Source: Saprospira grandis DSM 2844
Lineage (GTDB): Bacteria; Bacteroidota; Bacteroidia; Chitinophagales; Saprospiraceae
Length of the DNA: 64,000 nucleotides
Direction of reading: 5' to 3'
NCBI RefSeq assembly: GCF_000275825.1
Contig: NZ_JH719942.1
Span: 1,317,914-1,381,913 of the forward strand
Part shown: one piece after another, positions 16,181 through 25,036 of the stretch
Layout: each line of letters starts with the position of its first letter
Position numbering within the stretch: the stretch's first letter is position 1
Notes under the pieces: model-generated
Databases searched by the model: none
Told to the model about the DNA's origin: nothing
Seen by the model: only the letters and a program-made list of their open reading frames with translations
Position numbers and translations under genes: made by a program

Positions 16181-18121
16181 ATGCGTTATTTATTTTTGTC
16201 CCTTTTTTTTCTCTTTTTTTTGCCCTTGATGGCCCAAAAAATAGATCAGTTTCCTACAGAAGACCCCAAACTGCTCCTATTAAGGGCTGAGGCCAGTCCT
16301 TTGCAATCTGTTCGGATGGGGCAAAGCTCCGTTTATTGTAGTGAAATTGATTGGGAGGCCCTAATTCATGCTGGCGCTTCTATGCTTGAGTTAGAGCGGA
16401 TGGAGCTGAGCGATAAAAGGTTGTTGAGCTCGGCGGCTTTATCGATTCGCTTGCTTTCTGATTTTGAGTCTTCGGTCTGTTATCATCGGCCAAAAACCTA
16501 TGCAAAGTACCTCAAACAATGGTTGAGCAAAGAAGAACAGGACGATTTGGATGCGGAGCTGTTGCGGATGTTGCAATGGGATAAAAAAACGCTACTATGG
16601 CATTGGGAGGCCTATCTACAGCGCTTTCCGAGCATCAAAAACTTTAATGTGTATGGCGATAGCCTGCTGCGTTGGGCCAAGGAGGTCCCCGAACTAGATG
16701 CCCTAGATTATGAGGCGAGCATTCGAGCCCATTGGGGCCTTGCCCTCTACGATGCCGATTATCTGGAGGAGGCCGTGCATCATTTTGAGCGCTGTTTTGA
16801 GATCAGGATGCAGCGCAAGGATCCGCTTTATTATGTAGAGTGGCGACTGGCCGATATTTACGATAGCCTAGAGGAGGATGTCCAGCTGGCGCAGTTTTAT
16901 AAGCGCATTTTGGAAGTTGGCCGAAGCGATTTGGACCGCCTGCGGCCCGTGCAGCTTTGGCGCGCTATGGAAACCCTGATCCAATTGAAGGACCCCGAAC
17001 CCGCCCTGGCTTTTTATGAGGAAATTTATCTGCCCAATGCCGATTTACCCCAGCTTTGGGAGGATGCTAACCGCTCGCCCTACCGCTGGGCCATGATGGA
17101 GTCGCATTCTTGGGCCCAGGCCAAGCCCTATGCGGTTCGTTGGTACAAAAATCTCAAAAAGTATTGCCCCAAACCCCGCTGGAGAGAGGCCAGTAGCTAT
17201 TTGCTCCGTACTTGCCGCCTCTATCAAGAAGAGGCCGATGCCCGCGACTTTATGCAAACTTGCTTTGAGGAACTGGTTTTTACGCATCTGCAGAGCTGGG
17301 GCCAAGATGAGTTTTACTTTAAGTGGGAGCACTATCTGCCCTATGCCTATCAGCTCAAATATGCCCCCAGCCAGGCGGATTCTCTGCTCGTTTTGGACCA
17401 CTGGACCGAGCAGGCCCTACGCACAAAAGATACGGCCACCATCCAAAGTATGGGCCTCAGCCTCTCGGGCAAATATCGCAATATGGGCCAATGGGAAAAA
17501 GCCGATCAGTATTTTGAGGATTATTATTGCCGCTACCTCCCCCCCTATCTCCAAAATCCAGCCGATGAACTGCTCTACGACAGCTACATTCCCTGGTACC
17601 ACCAAGCCCCCTACTATTATGCCCTTGCTCAAGATCAAGACTATGATCGCTGGGCCAGTCGATGGGTCCAATTGGCCGACCAATACGGCTTTCAAAAGCT
17701 CCGCAATTGGTGCCGCCTCAGCCGTGCTGGCCTAGCCTGCCAAGCCGGAAATTTTGCCCAAGGTCTCGCCTATTACGAGCAAAATGTAAACGAATTAGCC
17801 GCCTTAGGCGATACCGCTGCGGTGATCCATCAATGCTATTATTGGCTGGGCCAAAGCCGCGCTAGCCAAGATGTTTTGGCCATCTGGAAGGCCGCCAGCC
17901 AAAGCTATGCCCTAGAATGGCAATACTACAAAGAAGACCATAGCGAACATCTAGAAGCCGCCATCTCTACAATTGTTCAACTCCCCTATCAACGAAAAAT
18001 CAAACGCAAATTGCTCCGAAATATGAATAAATGGCGCAAAGAACAAAAGAAAGCTGGAGAATTTGGCGCTGCCGCTCATGCCAAACGATTAAGGCAGTTT
18101 ATTAAGAAAAATTGGCGATAA
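16181..18121 (+). CDS. Secreted helical-repeat protein, unknown function
   Basis: 646 residues with a signal peptide (MRYLFLSLFFLFFLPLMA-QK). The mature protein is predicted almost wholly alpha-helical, rich in Trp, Tyr and Leu, with TPR-like helix pairs (for example YEASIRAHWGLALYDADYLE at about residues 180-200, and a CQAGNFAQGLAYYEQ unit near 525). A basic C-terminus (KRKLLRNMNKWRKEQKK) closes it. No catalytic motif seen and no T9SS sorting domain, so it is probably periplasmic. I do not recognise a family beyond TPR-like. Monocistronic; element E5 starts 12 bp after the stop. Confidence 0.8.
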   Translation: MRYLFLSLFFLFFLPLMAQKIDQFPTEDPKLLLLRAEASPLQSVRMGQSSVYCSEIDWEALIHAGASMLELERMELSDKRLLSSAALSIRLLSDFESSVCYHRPKTYAKYLKQWLSKEEQDDLDAELLRMLQWDKKTLLWHWEAYLQRFPSIKNFNVYGDSLLRWAKEVPELDALDYEASIRAHWGLALYDADYLEEAVHHFERCFEIRMQRKDPLYYVEWRLADIYDSLEEDVQLAQFYKRILEVGRSDLDRLRPVQLWRAMETLIQLKDPEPALAFYEEIYLPNADLPQLWEDANRSPYRWAMMESHSWAQAKPYAVRWYKNLKKYCPKPRWREASSYLLRTCRLYQEEADARDFMQTCFEELVFTHLQSWGQDEFYFKWEHYLPYAYQLKYAPSQADSLLVLDHWTEQALRTKDTATIQSMGLSLSGKYRNMGQWEKADQYFEDYYCRYLPPYLQNPADELLYDSYIPWYHQAPYYYALAQDQDYDRWASRWVQLADQYGFQKLRNWCRLSRAGLACQAGNFAQGLAYYEQNVNELAALGDTAAVIHQCYYWLGQSRASQDVLAIWKAASQSYALEWQYYKEDHSEHLEAAISTIVQLPYQRKIKRKLLRNMNKWRKEQKKAGEFGAAAHAKRLRQFIKKNWR

Positions 18122-18133
18122 TACTGCTGTTTT

Positions 18134-18310
18134 GGGGCCTCCCGCCTTCGGCGGGCGCTACGCTTCAGGGCTCGCAGGTCTGCTCGGCCCTGCGTCGCCT
18201 TCGGCTCCTTGGTCTGCGGCTTCGCCGCCCCCTTTCGCATCGCTAGGCCTTTGGCCTTCGGCCATGGGCTGCGCCGCACTGCTGCACATCGGTTAGTCGA
18301 AGACGCTAGA
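18134..18310 (+). repeat. Stem-variable intergenic element E5 (type A end)
   Basis: GGGGCCT, hairpin CCCGCC-TTC-GGCGGG, CGCTACG, CAGGGCTCGCAGGTCTG, CTCGGCCCTG, CGCCTTCGGCTCC slot, TTGGTCTG, CGGC-TTC-GCCG, CATCGCTAGGCC, then GGCC-TTC-GGCC and a distal AGACGCTAG. An accessory hairpin module follows at 18322-18360. Confidence 0.87.
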
Positions 18311-18321
18311 AGTAGAAAAGC

Positions 18322-18467
18322 GAACAAGGACTTTAGTCCGTCAGTTCGGTCAGTCAATAACCCTGGGCTTCAGCCCAGGGCTATACCCCATCAAAACCTT
18401 TACGCCCTATTCTGCAGATGCAAAACGGCCCATTCCAGTTGGAGAAAGCTATTCTGCAGAAACAAAA
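18322..18467 (+). other. Hairpin-rich intergenic stretch after E5
   Basis: No gene seen. It contains a module GAACAAGGAC-TTTA-GTCC (18322-18339) shared in altered form with E6, a stem CCCTGGGCT/AGCCCAGGG at 18361-18380, and a 12-bp direct repeat CTATTCTGCAGA at 18407-18418 and 18449-18460. Confidence 0.6.
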
Positions 18468-18497
18468 AGCGGCAGTCGATTTAAATCGACTGCCGCT
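18468..18497 (-). terminator. Terminator for the Asp-box protein gene
   Basis: A perfect 30-bp palindrome (arm AGCGGCAGTCGATTT) lies 46 bp past the stop of the minus-strand gene. On that strand it is followed by TTTTTGTTT. Confidence 0.82.
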
Positions 18498-18542
18498 AGG
18501 CAGGACCAGTACTTGGCCCATAAAATTTAGTGATTGACTAGA

Positions 18543-21500
18543 TTAGGGCGCCGCCTTAATAAAGGGCTTAGAATAACTAAAGTCATCTGTTTTGATCGTT
18601 AGAATATAGGCCCCATTGGCTTGATTGCCCAGATGAATTTGGCGTTGGAGCTCAGCTTGGGGCTGGTCCACTTCCTCCCAATAGAGCAACTGCCCCAAAG
18701 CATTATGGATAAAGATTTCCATCTTATCTTGTTGTTTGGGCAGCTCGAGCGTAAACTGCAAGTTAGTTTGAACGGGATGTGGGAACAGCTCTAAAGCTAG
18801 GGCGGGCTTAGCCGATTGGCTGATTGCATTAGTGAGGTCTACCGTTACCAAAAGGCTATCTTGATCGCTACAATTATCTCGTAGGGCGGTAAGGACCACC
18901 CAAAACTGCCCAGCTTGGCTATAGTTATGGCTGAGGCTAGCCAAGCCGCTAGTATTGCCATCGCCTAGGGTCCATTGGTAGCTAGCGGCATTGGTAGAGA
19001 GCACCGACTGTAAATTGAGGCTTGCCCCTTGGTCCAAATACAACTGTGTATTACTGCTACTAATTTGGGCCATAGGAGCTTGCTGTTCTGTAATTTGGAT
19101 GGTCGTGCTACTTTGTTGGCCTTGCCCATCTTGCACATAGACCGTATAATTGCCTGCAGCCAAATTATTAAAGACTGCATTGGCTTGAAAAGAGTTGCCA
19201 TCTAAGCTATAGCTATAGTTTCCGTCTCCACCAGAGGCCGAAGCGGTTAGGCTAGCATTAGTTTGGCCACAGCCCGCCACCGTAGCCTGTGGAGTTCCAG
19301 CCAGCAAAGGAGCGGTTTGGTTGAGGCAAAAGGCATTACTTTCTTGGGTAGTAAACTGCCCTGTACTATTGACTAAAATATTGCCTTGGGCATCTAGGAG
19401 TTGGTAGCTTCCGCTGCCGTAGCTACAGCAGATCCCATCGCCATAGCTATCATAGACATTTAGGGTAAAGCAACCGTCTCCTAGGCAGACATTTTCAATT
19501 TGGCTATTGGCCCCATTGGCATAGCTTCCGCCGCTGGCCAAGACTTGGCCATTTTGGTCCAGGACCTCCCAAGAAGTTTCTGAAGCATAATTATCAAAAT
19601 CGAGGACGAGGTTTAGTTCATTGGGTGCATAATTAAGCTGAACTTGTTGCTGTATGGTATCGGCTCCATGTTGGTTTTGGACAATCAGGCTAGCGGTATA
19701 GCTACCCGAGGCTGGATAATGCACCTTGGGGTTGGCCAAAGTAGAGCTAGCGGGACTACCGCCGGGGAAGCTCCATTGCCAGCCGGGGCTAGCATTACTA
19801 GAGAGGTCGGTAAACTGTAGCGAATCTGAAGCACAAAGCAACTGACTATTATACATAAAGCTAGCTGTAGGAGGGCTGGGGATACTCCCAAATAGATCGG
19901 ACTCCCAAACGCCACGGCCATAAGTAGCTGCTCTAATTTTATCAATCCCATCATGGATTTCCAGTTCATAGACCGGGACATTGGGCAGGTCCGTCATATA
20001 AGACTGCCAATTGCTGAGGGTAGAATCGGTATAATAAACCCCCACGTCGGTCCCCACATAAATGCCATTATGCGAGTTATTCTGGTAGACAATACAATTG
20101 ATGGGCAGATTGGGTAGATTCCCAGATACATTGGACCAAGTTTGTCCCCCATCGCTAGTGCTCACTACTTTTTCGCCAGCATTATAGCCAGAGAGGGCCA
20201 GCCAAATTTGGTCGGGATTATTGGGGTGGATCGCCACATACTTAATTGCTGAATTATTGGGCAGGTTTGGGGTAATGGTAGACCAATTTTGGCCGCCATC
20301 GCTTGTGCGGTAGAGGGTGCTATAGGTCCCGGTATAAATATAATTTGCATTAGAGGGGGCAATATGTAGATAGCGAAGATTAGAGCCCGTTCCAAAATTT
20401 GATATTTGGGTCCAGTTATCACCACGGTCGGTAGTTTTCCAGACCTCCTCATAGCCGGCAAAGAGTTCGTTGGGGGCTAGGGTGTTAATTTGGTAGGGGG
20501 TAATCCAGGCGCCACCATTGGCATTAGCGGGTTTGATGCTGGACCAGTTTTGGCCGCCATTAGTTGTTCTTCTGAGGGCTCCATTTTGGATACAGCCGTA
20601 CATAATCTGGCTATTGCTAGGGTCTATAGCCGCCTCCATGCCATCGCCACCTAGGGCGTGCAACCAAGTTCCGTTTTCTAGATAATTGGTTCCATTATCT
20701 TGGGCCCCGCCAATTATGCGGTAGGCACTTTGGGCCGAAACGCCAATGCGGTAAAACTGTGTAATTTCCATCCCTGCCGAGCGGAAGGTCCAAGTAGCCC
20801 CCGTATCGGCAGAAGTAGAAAAACCGCCATCGCTACCGCAGTGCAAAACAGCCCCAAAGAAATCTAGGGTATGGATATCGGCATGTACATAGCCGAGGTT
20901 ATTGGGGTGGACCCAATGCGTTTGGCAGCGCCAGTTGGCTCCCCCATCATTAGATTTCCAGACATTGATCCCGCCAGCATAGACCTCATTGGCATCGCTG
21001 GGCGATACCGCTAGGGCCATATCATACCAGCTTTGGCCGCCGGTTCCGCTACCATCGGTTTCATAGGTAAAGATATTGGGCGAATTAGATTGCAGGCTAA
21101 AGCTTTGGCCGCTATTGGTAGAGCGATAAATGCCATAATAACCGGCGTCGCTACTTGCGCCAAAGAGGATATAGAGATAATTGGGATTGGCGGCAGAGAC
21201 GGCAATAGAGGCTCTATTGACATCGGCGGCGGCGGGTAGGCCCACCGTAATCTTGCTAAAAGTTTGGCCACCATCGGTAGACTTATACAGCTCGTCGGTG
21301 CAGGCATAAACGGTATTGGGGTCTCCGGGTTTAAACTCTACATCTCGCATGCTGCCTGTTTGGGTTCGGCTCCAGTTGGTCCCTCCATCTGTTGTGCGAT
21401 AGATCCCATTATTGGTAGCGGCAAAAATAATTTGATTATTTGTGGGGTGCATAATCATTCTGCGGATCAGGCGGTTGCGGCCTGTAAAGCTCAGGCCTGT

Positions 21501-22148
21501 AGTGGACCAGTTGGCTCCTCCGTCTACTGACTCTAGGACGCCAATACTGTAGGTATCGGAGCCATCGCCATCGCCGGTGCCGATATAGAGGTGATTAGAA
21601 TTATTGGGATCGATAAGGATAGCGGAAACGCCTAGTACGGGCAGATGGTCCGTTAGGCAGCTCCAAGACTGGCCGCTATTTGTGCTTTTCCAGAGGCCAC
21701 CGGAGGGGGCGCCGGCATAAAGGACATTTGAATTATTGGGGTCGGTGGCGGTACAATTGATACGGCCATTTCCGGGGTTCCAGCCCGTTTGGTTGGTCCA
21801 ATTATTTGGGCCAAGGGGCTGCCAGTTAGCGGAGCGGCTGCCCCAATTTTGGCCTTGGCGGTATTTATTTTTGAAGGCGAGATGTTCCTCCCAGGCCTTA
21901 TTGGGTCGGGGGCGTTTGCCATGCGGGAAAGAGCGGTCCTCCATAAAGAACTCCCAGCGTTTGTACTGTTTCCAGCCTTTTCCTCTTTCGTATGGGCGGT
22001 TCCCCCATTGGTTTTCAAAGGCTTGTTGGACCTGATTAAAATTCACTTCGGGCTCTTCTAATAACTCGACCCAAGTTTGGGCAAAGAGCGAGTTGCCCCA
22101 GCTGCATAGGCAGAGCAGCAGTAGAGTTGTTTTGATAGTTTGATTCAT
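18543..22148 (-). CDS. T9SS type A secreted protein with Asp-box propeller repeats and PKD domains
   Basis: 1201 residues. Signal peptide to about residue 24 (SLFAQ). Residues about 110-770 carry many Asp-box/BNR units of the form (S/T)xDGGxxW (STDGGQTF, TTDGGTNW, TSDGGQTW), predicting one or two large beta-propellers of the sortilin/sialidase-like type. A PKD-like domain follows (TASFMYNS...FTDLSSNASPGWQWSFPGGSP), then DSYGDGICCSYGSGSY, then a second PKD-like unit near 1050-1110. The end (ALALELFPHPVQTNLQFTLELP) is a type A sorting domain. Exported by T9SS, outer surface or medium. No sialidase catalytic residues were identified, so substrate binding is as likely as hydrolysis. Confidence 0.9.
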   Translation of the reverse strand: MNQTIKTTLLLLCLCSWGNSLFAQTWVELLEEPEVNFNQVQQAFENQWGNRPYERGKGWKQYKRWEFFMEDRSFPHGKRPRPNKAWEEHLAFKNKYRQGQNWGSRSANWQPLGPNNWTNQTGWNPGNGRINCTATDPNNSNVLYAGAPSGGLWKSTNSGQSWSCLTDHLPVLGVSAILIDPNNSNHLYIGTGDGDGSDTYSIGVLESVDGGANWSTTGLSFTGRNRLIRRMIMHPTNNQIIFAATNNGIYRTTDGGTNWSRTQTGSMRDVEFKPGDPNTVYACTDELYKSTDGGQTFSKITVGLPAAADVNRASIAVSAANPNYLYILFGASSDAGYYGIYRSTNSGQSFSLQSNSPNIFTYETDGSGTGGQSWYDMALAVSPSDANEVYAGGINVWKSNDGGANWRCQTHWVHPNNLGYVHADIHTLDFFGAVLHCGSDGGFSTSADTGATWTFRSAGMEITQFYRIGVSAQSAYRIIGGAQDNGTNYLENGTWLHALGGDGMEAAIDPSNSQIMYGCIQNGALRRTTNGGQNWSSIKPANANGGAWITPYQINTLAPNELFAGYEEVWKTTDRGDNWTQISNFGTGSNLRYLHIAPSNANYIYTGTYSTLYRTSDGGQNWSTITPNLPNNSAIKYVAIHPNNPDQIWLALSGYNAGEKVVSTSDGGQTWSNVSGNLPNLPINCIVYQNNSHNGIYVGTDVGVYYTDSTLSNWQSYMTDLPNVPVYELEIHDGIDKIRAATYGRGVWESDLFGSIPSPPTASFMYNSQLLCASDSLQFTDLSSNASPGWQWSFPGGSPASSTLANPKVHYPASGSYTASLIVQNQHGADTIQQQVQLNYAPNELNLVLDFDNYASETSWEVLDQNGQVLASGGSYANGANSQIENVCLGDGCFTLNVYDSYGDGICCSYGSGSYQLLDAQGNILVNSTGQFTTQESNAFCLNQTAPLLAGTPQATVAGCGQTNASLTASASGGDGNYSYSLDGNSFQANAVFNNLAAGNYTVYVQDGQGQQSSTTIQITEQQAPMAQISSSNTQLYLDQGASLNLQSVLSTNAASYQWTLGDGNTSGLASLSHNYSQAGQFWVVLTALRDNCSDQDSLLVTVDLTNAISQSAKPALALELFPHPVQTNLQFTLELPKQQDKMEIFIHNALGQLLYWEEVDQPQAELQRQIHLGNQANGAYILTIKTDDFSYSKPFIKAAP

Positions 22149-22410
22149 AAGCTTTGTTTTGGCGGAAAGAATGCTCTAAAATAACTTATAAAGGAGAAAG
22201 AACGGCTAGCAGCCTGTCCAAAAGACATATATATTTGGCCTTAAACTGATAGGCAGCTAGCGATTTAGCGAGCTGGGGGGCTGACTAAGGGGATAGTATA
22301 GCGCTAACATTTTGGCTTTAGTGGTAAAATATGAGTATTGCGTATTTATTTGGCCAAACAAAAGCGGAGTCTGACAGAACTGCCTCAATTGGCAGGCTAG
22401 AAAGAGTAGG

Positions 22411-22598
22411 TCGAATGGCCGAAGGCCATACTGGCCTAGCGATGTGCAGGGGTGGCCGTCAGGCCAGACCGAGGCGGCAAAGCCGCCGAAGGGCCGAGCA
22501 GACCTGCGAGCCCCGAAACGACAACAAGAACTTTAGTTCGCAGTTCGACGACCGAAGGGAGTAACCGCCGCAAGGCCGCAGGCCGCAGCGGAGGCCCC
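22411..22598 (-). repeat. Stem-variable intergenic element E6 (type A end, with insertion)
   Basis: Minus-strand reading: GGGGCCTCCGC, nested GCGGCC-TGC-GGCC hairpins, an inserted module holding GAAC-TAAA-GTTC (22528-22539), GGGCTCGCAGGTCTG, CTCGGCCC, GGCGGC-TTT-GCCGCC, TCGGTCTG, CATCGCTAGGCC, GGCC-TTC-GGCC. The longest copy. The 262 bp between 22148 and here hold no gene. Confidence 0.86.
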
Positions 22599-22620
22599 AA
22601 AAAACAGATAAATCAAAAGA

Positions 22621-22653
22621 AAAGCCCTAACTGCGCAGCGGCAATTAGGGCTT
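22621..22653 (-). terminator. Terminator for the minus-strand T9SS cargo gene
   Basis: Stem AAGCCCTAA/TTAGGGCTT with a 14-nt loop, followed on the minus strand by TTTCTTTT; 25 bp after the stop. Confidence 0.75.
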
Positions 22654-22677
22654 CATTATGATGGCTAGTTTTATATT

Positions 22678-24732
22678 CTATTTTTGGACCAGAAAGCGTT
22701 TCATGCTAGTATTTTGGCCGGCGGAGAAGCGCAGCACATAAATGCCATTGGGCAAATCGTTAATATCGACTTGTTTGAGGTGGTAGCCGGCCTCGAACTG
22801 TTGGCTTTGCAAAACATTCTTAACTAGGCGGCCATTCATATCATAGAGTTGGATTGTAATTTTGTCGGAGGAGACGGTATGGAAAGGGATATTGATGGCA
22901 TCTCGGGCGGGGTTGGGGTAGAGTTCTTGGAGTAGAGATACGCCAGACTCTTGGACGGGTGTAATAGACTTAATATTGGTATGTCGGTAGCTGCCATCGG
23001 TCATTTCTTGGCGGAAGCGATAATAAAGCACCTGAGCTTGGGGGAGGTCTTGGTCGATATACTCATATTGGCTATCTAATTCGGCAGTGCCATAGGCGGG
23101 GATAAAATCGATATCTTCAAAGTCGATAGCATCAAAAGAGCGTTGGACAAGGAAGCCTTCTTGATCTTCCTCATACTCTAGTTCCCAGTTCAGTTTTGCG
23201 CTATTGCTTGCCTCTTTATACTCCAGATCAAACTCCTTGAGTTGGATAGGGAGTAGAGGGCCATTGATGGCTTCGCGGAAGACCCAATCGCATTGAGCAC
23301 CGGCATTGCCGTCTACTACCAATACATAGCTACCTGGGGGTAAGGAAGCGATACTCAATTGGACGGCGCCAACGCCTACTGCGCAGCCATATCCGGTTTC
23401 GCTGGCGAGGTTGCAGCTGGGAGAAGCGGCGGTACCTGAATTGGAAAACACCCCTAATTGAGCAGCGGCGGCGCCACCAGTACAGATCATATTATCTACG
23501 GCAATATTGAAAGGGCCTCCGGTATGGTCAAAAGTATACCAGACCATATTTTCGTTGGAGGACCAGACTGCATTTGTTCCTGAATTGCCATCGCCATCTT
23601 GGCAGAGGCCACCGGGGTGGGCGCCTGCGGTCCAGGAGCTGATATCGGGTTCGGCATAGGGGCCAGAATCATCAGAAGTTGCTTGATAGTTGCAGCCTAA
23701 AGTAGAGAGTGGCATAGCGGTATAGCAGCGATCTGCGGGAGCGATAGGTTGAATTTGGTTAATGGTAATATCAAAACCTTGGTCATCTTCTTCCCAGATG
23801 CGGACCCAGACCTCTTCATTGGCTCGGCCATCCACACGGATTTCGCCATCGCTACAGCCGATAAAGCAAGAAACGGCATCGCAGCCTCTATACTGTAGGC
23901 CCGAGCAGCTTCCGTTGGAGCTAGTATACCAAGCGTAGGCAATATTGGTATAACAGGCAAAGCCAGAGCAGCCTCCATTATTTTCAAACTGGATAATCAC
24001 TCCTCCAGAAGAATCGGGGATAGTCGTACGAACCCAAACATCTTCGGGAGAGCTACCATCGATATCGCAAGAAATTCCTGCGGTGCTATAGCTATTTTGA
24101 GAAGCGTCGGCGGGTTCGCGGGCGCGGATAGGCACATTTAAAGACATGGTAGATTGTGTACCATTGCATTCATATTCGGGGGCGGTGGGCAAGACATAAG
24201 GATCGCTACATTCGTCCTTACATAAATCGCCGCCAGTAATTCGGTATTGGAGGGTAATGCGCCAAGTGACCGTACTTCCACTACCACAGGGGTCGCCGCT
24301 AGCGGTTGCCGTATAGGTGTTGATTGTGGTGAAGCTAGTTTGGTTAAGGTTCAGGCTAGCGACGGGAATACTAATTGTTCTATAGCCGGTATTGGCATCA
24401 GAGCCAAAGCCATCATCCTCAAAGCCTCGCCAAACGAAGGTAAAAGAGGGAATTTCGCAATCATAGGTTTCTGAAAAGAACGTATTGTTAATTGTTCTCC
24501 AACCAGGACAGTCGGTATCTCCAAACTCTCGGTCATCATCATCGCTGGTTCCAAAAGCGTCTGTAATTTCAAAGTCCCATTGTGGGTCAGAGTCGCCGGC
24601 ACCCCAGCCATCCATATCATCTACATTAGAGTAGACCTGCGAGATGCGAAACTGCACCGTTTTCTGAGCCATTAGCGGCGAAAAAAAGAGGCAAAAGGCC
24701 CCTAATAAAGATAATGTATTTGTCCAATTCAT
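22678..24732 (-). CDS. T9SS type A sorting domain-containing secreted protein
   Basis: 684 residues, signal peptide ending SPLMA-QK. The N-terminal region is acidic and aromatic (FRISQVYSNVDDMDGWGAGD, DPQWDFEITDAFG) with beta-sandwich-like repeats. Residues about 160-480 have many Cys and Gly and two related modules opening CSDPYVLPTAP and DRCYTAMPLSTLG. From about 495 a fibronectin-like linker (PIQLKEFDLEYKEASNSAKLNWELE) leads to the type A sorting domain (LLQELYPNPARDAINIPF, VQLYDMNGRLVKNVL, PNGIYVLRFSAG). Exported by T9SS. Function unknown; no enzyme motif seen. Confidence 0.88.
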   Translation of the reverse strand: MNWTNTLSLLGAFCLFFSPLMAQKTVQFRISQVYSNVDDMDGWGAGDSDPQWDFEITDAFGTSDDDDREFGDTDCPGWRTINNTFFSETYDCEIPSFTFVWRGFEDDGFGSDANTGYRTISIPVASLNLNQTSFTTINTYTATASGDPCGSGSTVTWRITLQYRITGGDLCKDECSDPYVLPTAPEYECNGTQSTMSLNVPIRAREPADASQNSYSTAGISCDIDGSSPEDVWVRTTIPDSSGGVIIQFENNGGCSGFACYTNIAYAWYTSSNGSCSGLQYRGCDAVSCFIGCSDGEIRVDGRANEEVWVRIWEEDDQGFDITINQIQPIAPADRCYTAMPLSTLGCNYQATSDDSGPYAEPDISSWTAGAHPGGLCQDGDGNSGTNAVWSSNENMVWYTFDHTGGPFNIAVDNMICTGGAAAAQLGVFSNSGTAASPSCNLASETGYGCAVGVGAVQLSIASLPPGSYVLVVDGNAGAQCDWVFREAINGPLLPIQLKEFDLEYKEASNSAKLNWELEYEEDQEGFLVQRSFDAIDFEDIDFIPAYGTAELDSQYEYIDQDLPQAQVLYYRFRQEMTDGSYRHTNIKSITPVQESGVSLLQELYPNPARDAINIPFHTVSSDKITIQLYDMNGRLVKNVLQSQQFEAGYHLKQVDINDLPNGIYVLRFSAGQNTSMKRFLVQK

Positions 24733-25036
24733 AAGCTTATTTATTTTTAAGTTAGGCGATACATTATATAGAGGAGGAAAGCCTAACTTTGGTAAATTAT
24801 GGTTGATCTTGAATAGCTCATTTCAGCTAAAAAACTATCCAAATTATTTAAACTAGTAGAACAAATTTAGTCTTTTCTTGAATAGTTCGTCTATTTTTTA
24901 ACAAAAACTTAGACATAGTGCCCCCTATATACAACTGACATCCAGCATCATAGGTACAAAACAGTCAAATTCTAACAGCCCTAAACAGCCTTCTTCTTTA
25001 CAACAATTTTGCAAAAGCAGCTAATTATCCCGCTCC
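24733..25036. other. AT-rich divergent intergenic region
   Basis: 304 bp between the divergent T9SS cargo and M1 peptidase genes. No ORF or strong hairpin. A CAATTTTG at 25004-25011, resembling a -7 box, lies 26 bp before the peptidase ATG. Presumably holds promoters for both genes. Confidence 0.5.

Noticed and set aside
22228-22240. TATATTTG promoter-like box on the plus strand at 22230
   Set aside because: No -33 box at the right distance and no plus-strand gene downstream before an element and a minus-strand gene.
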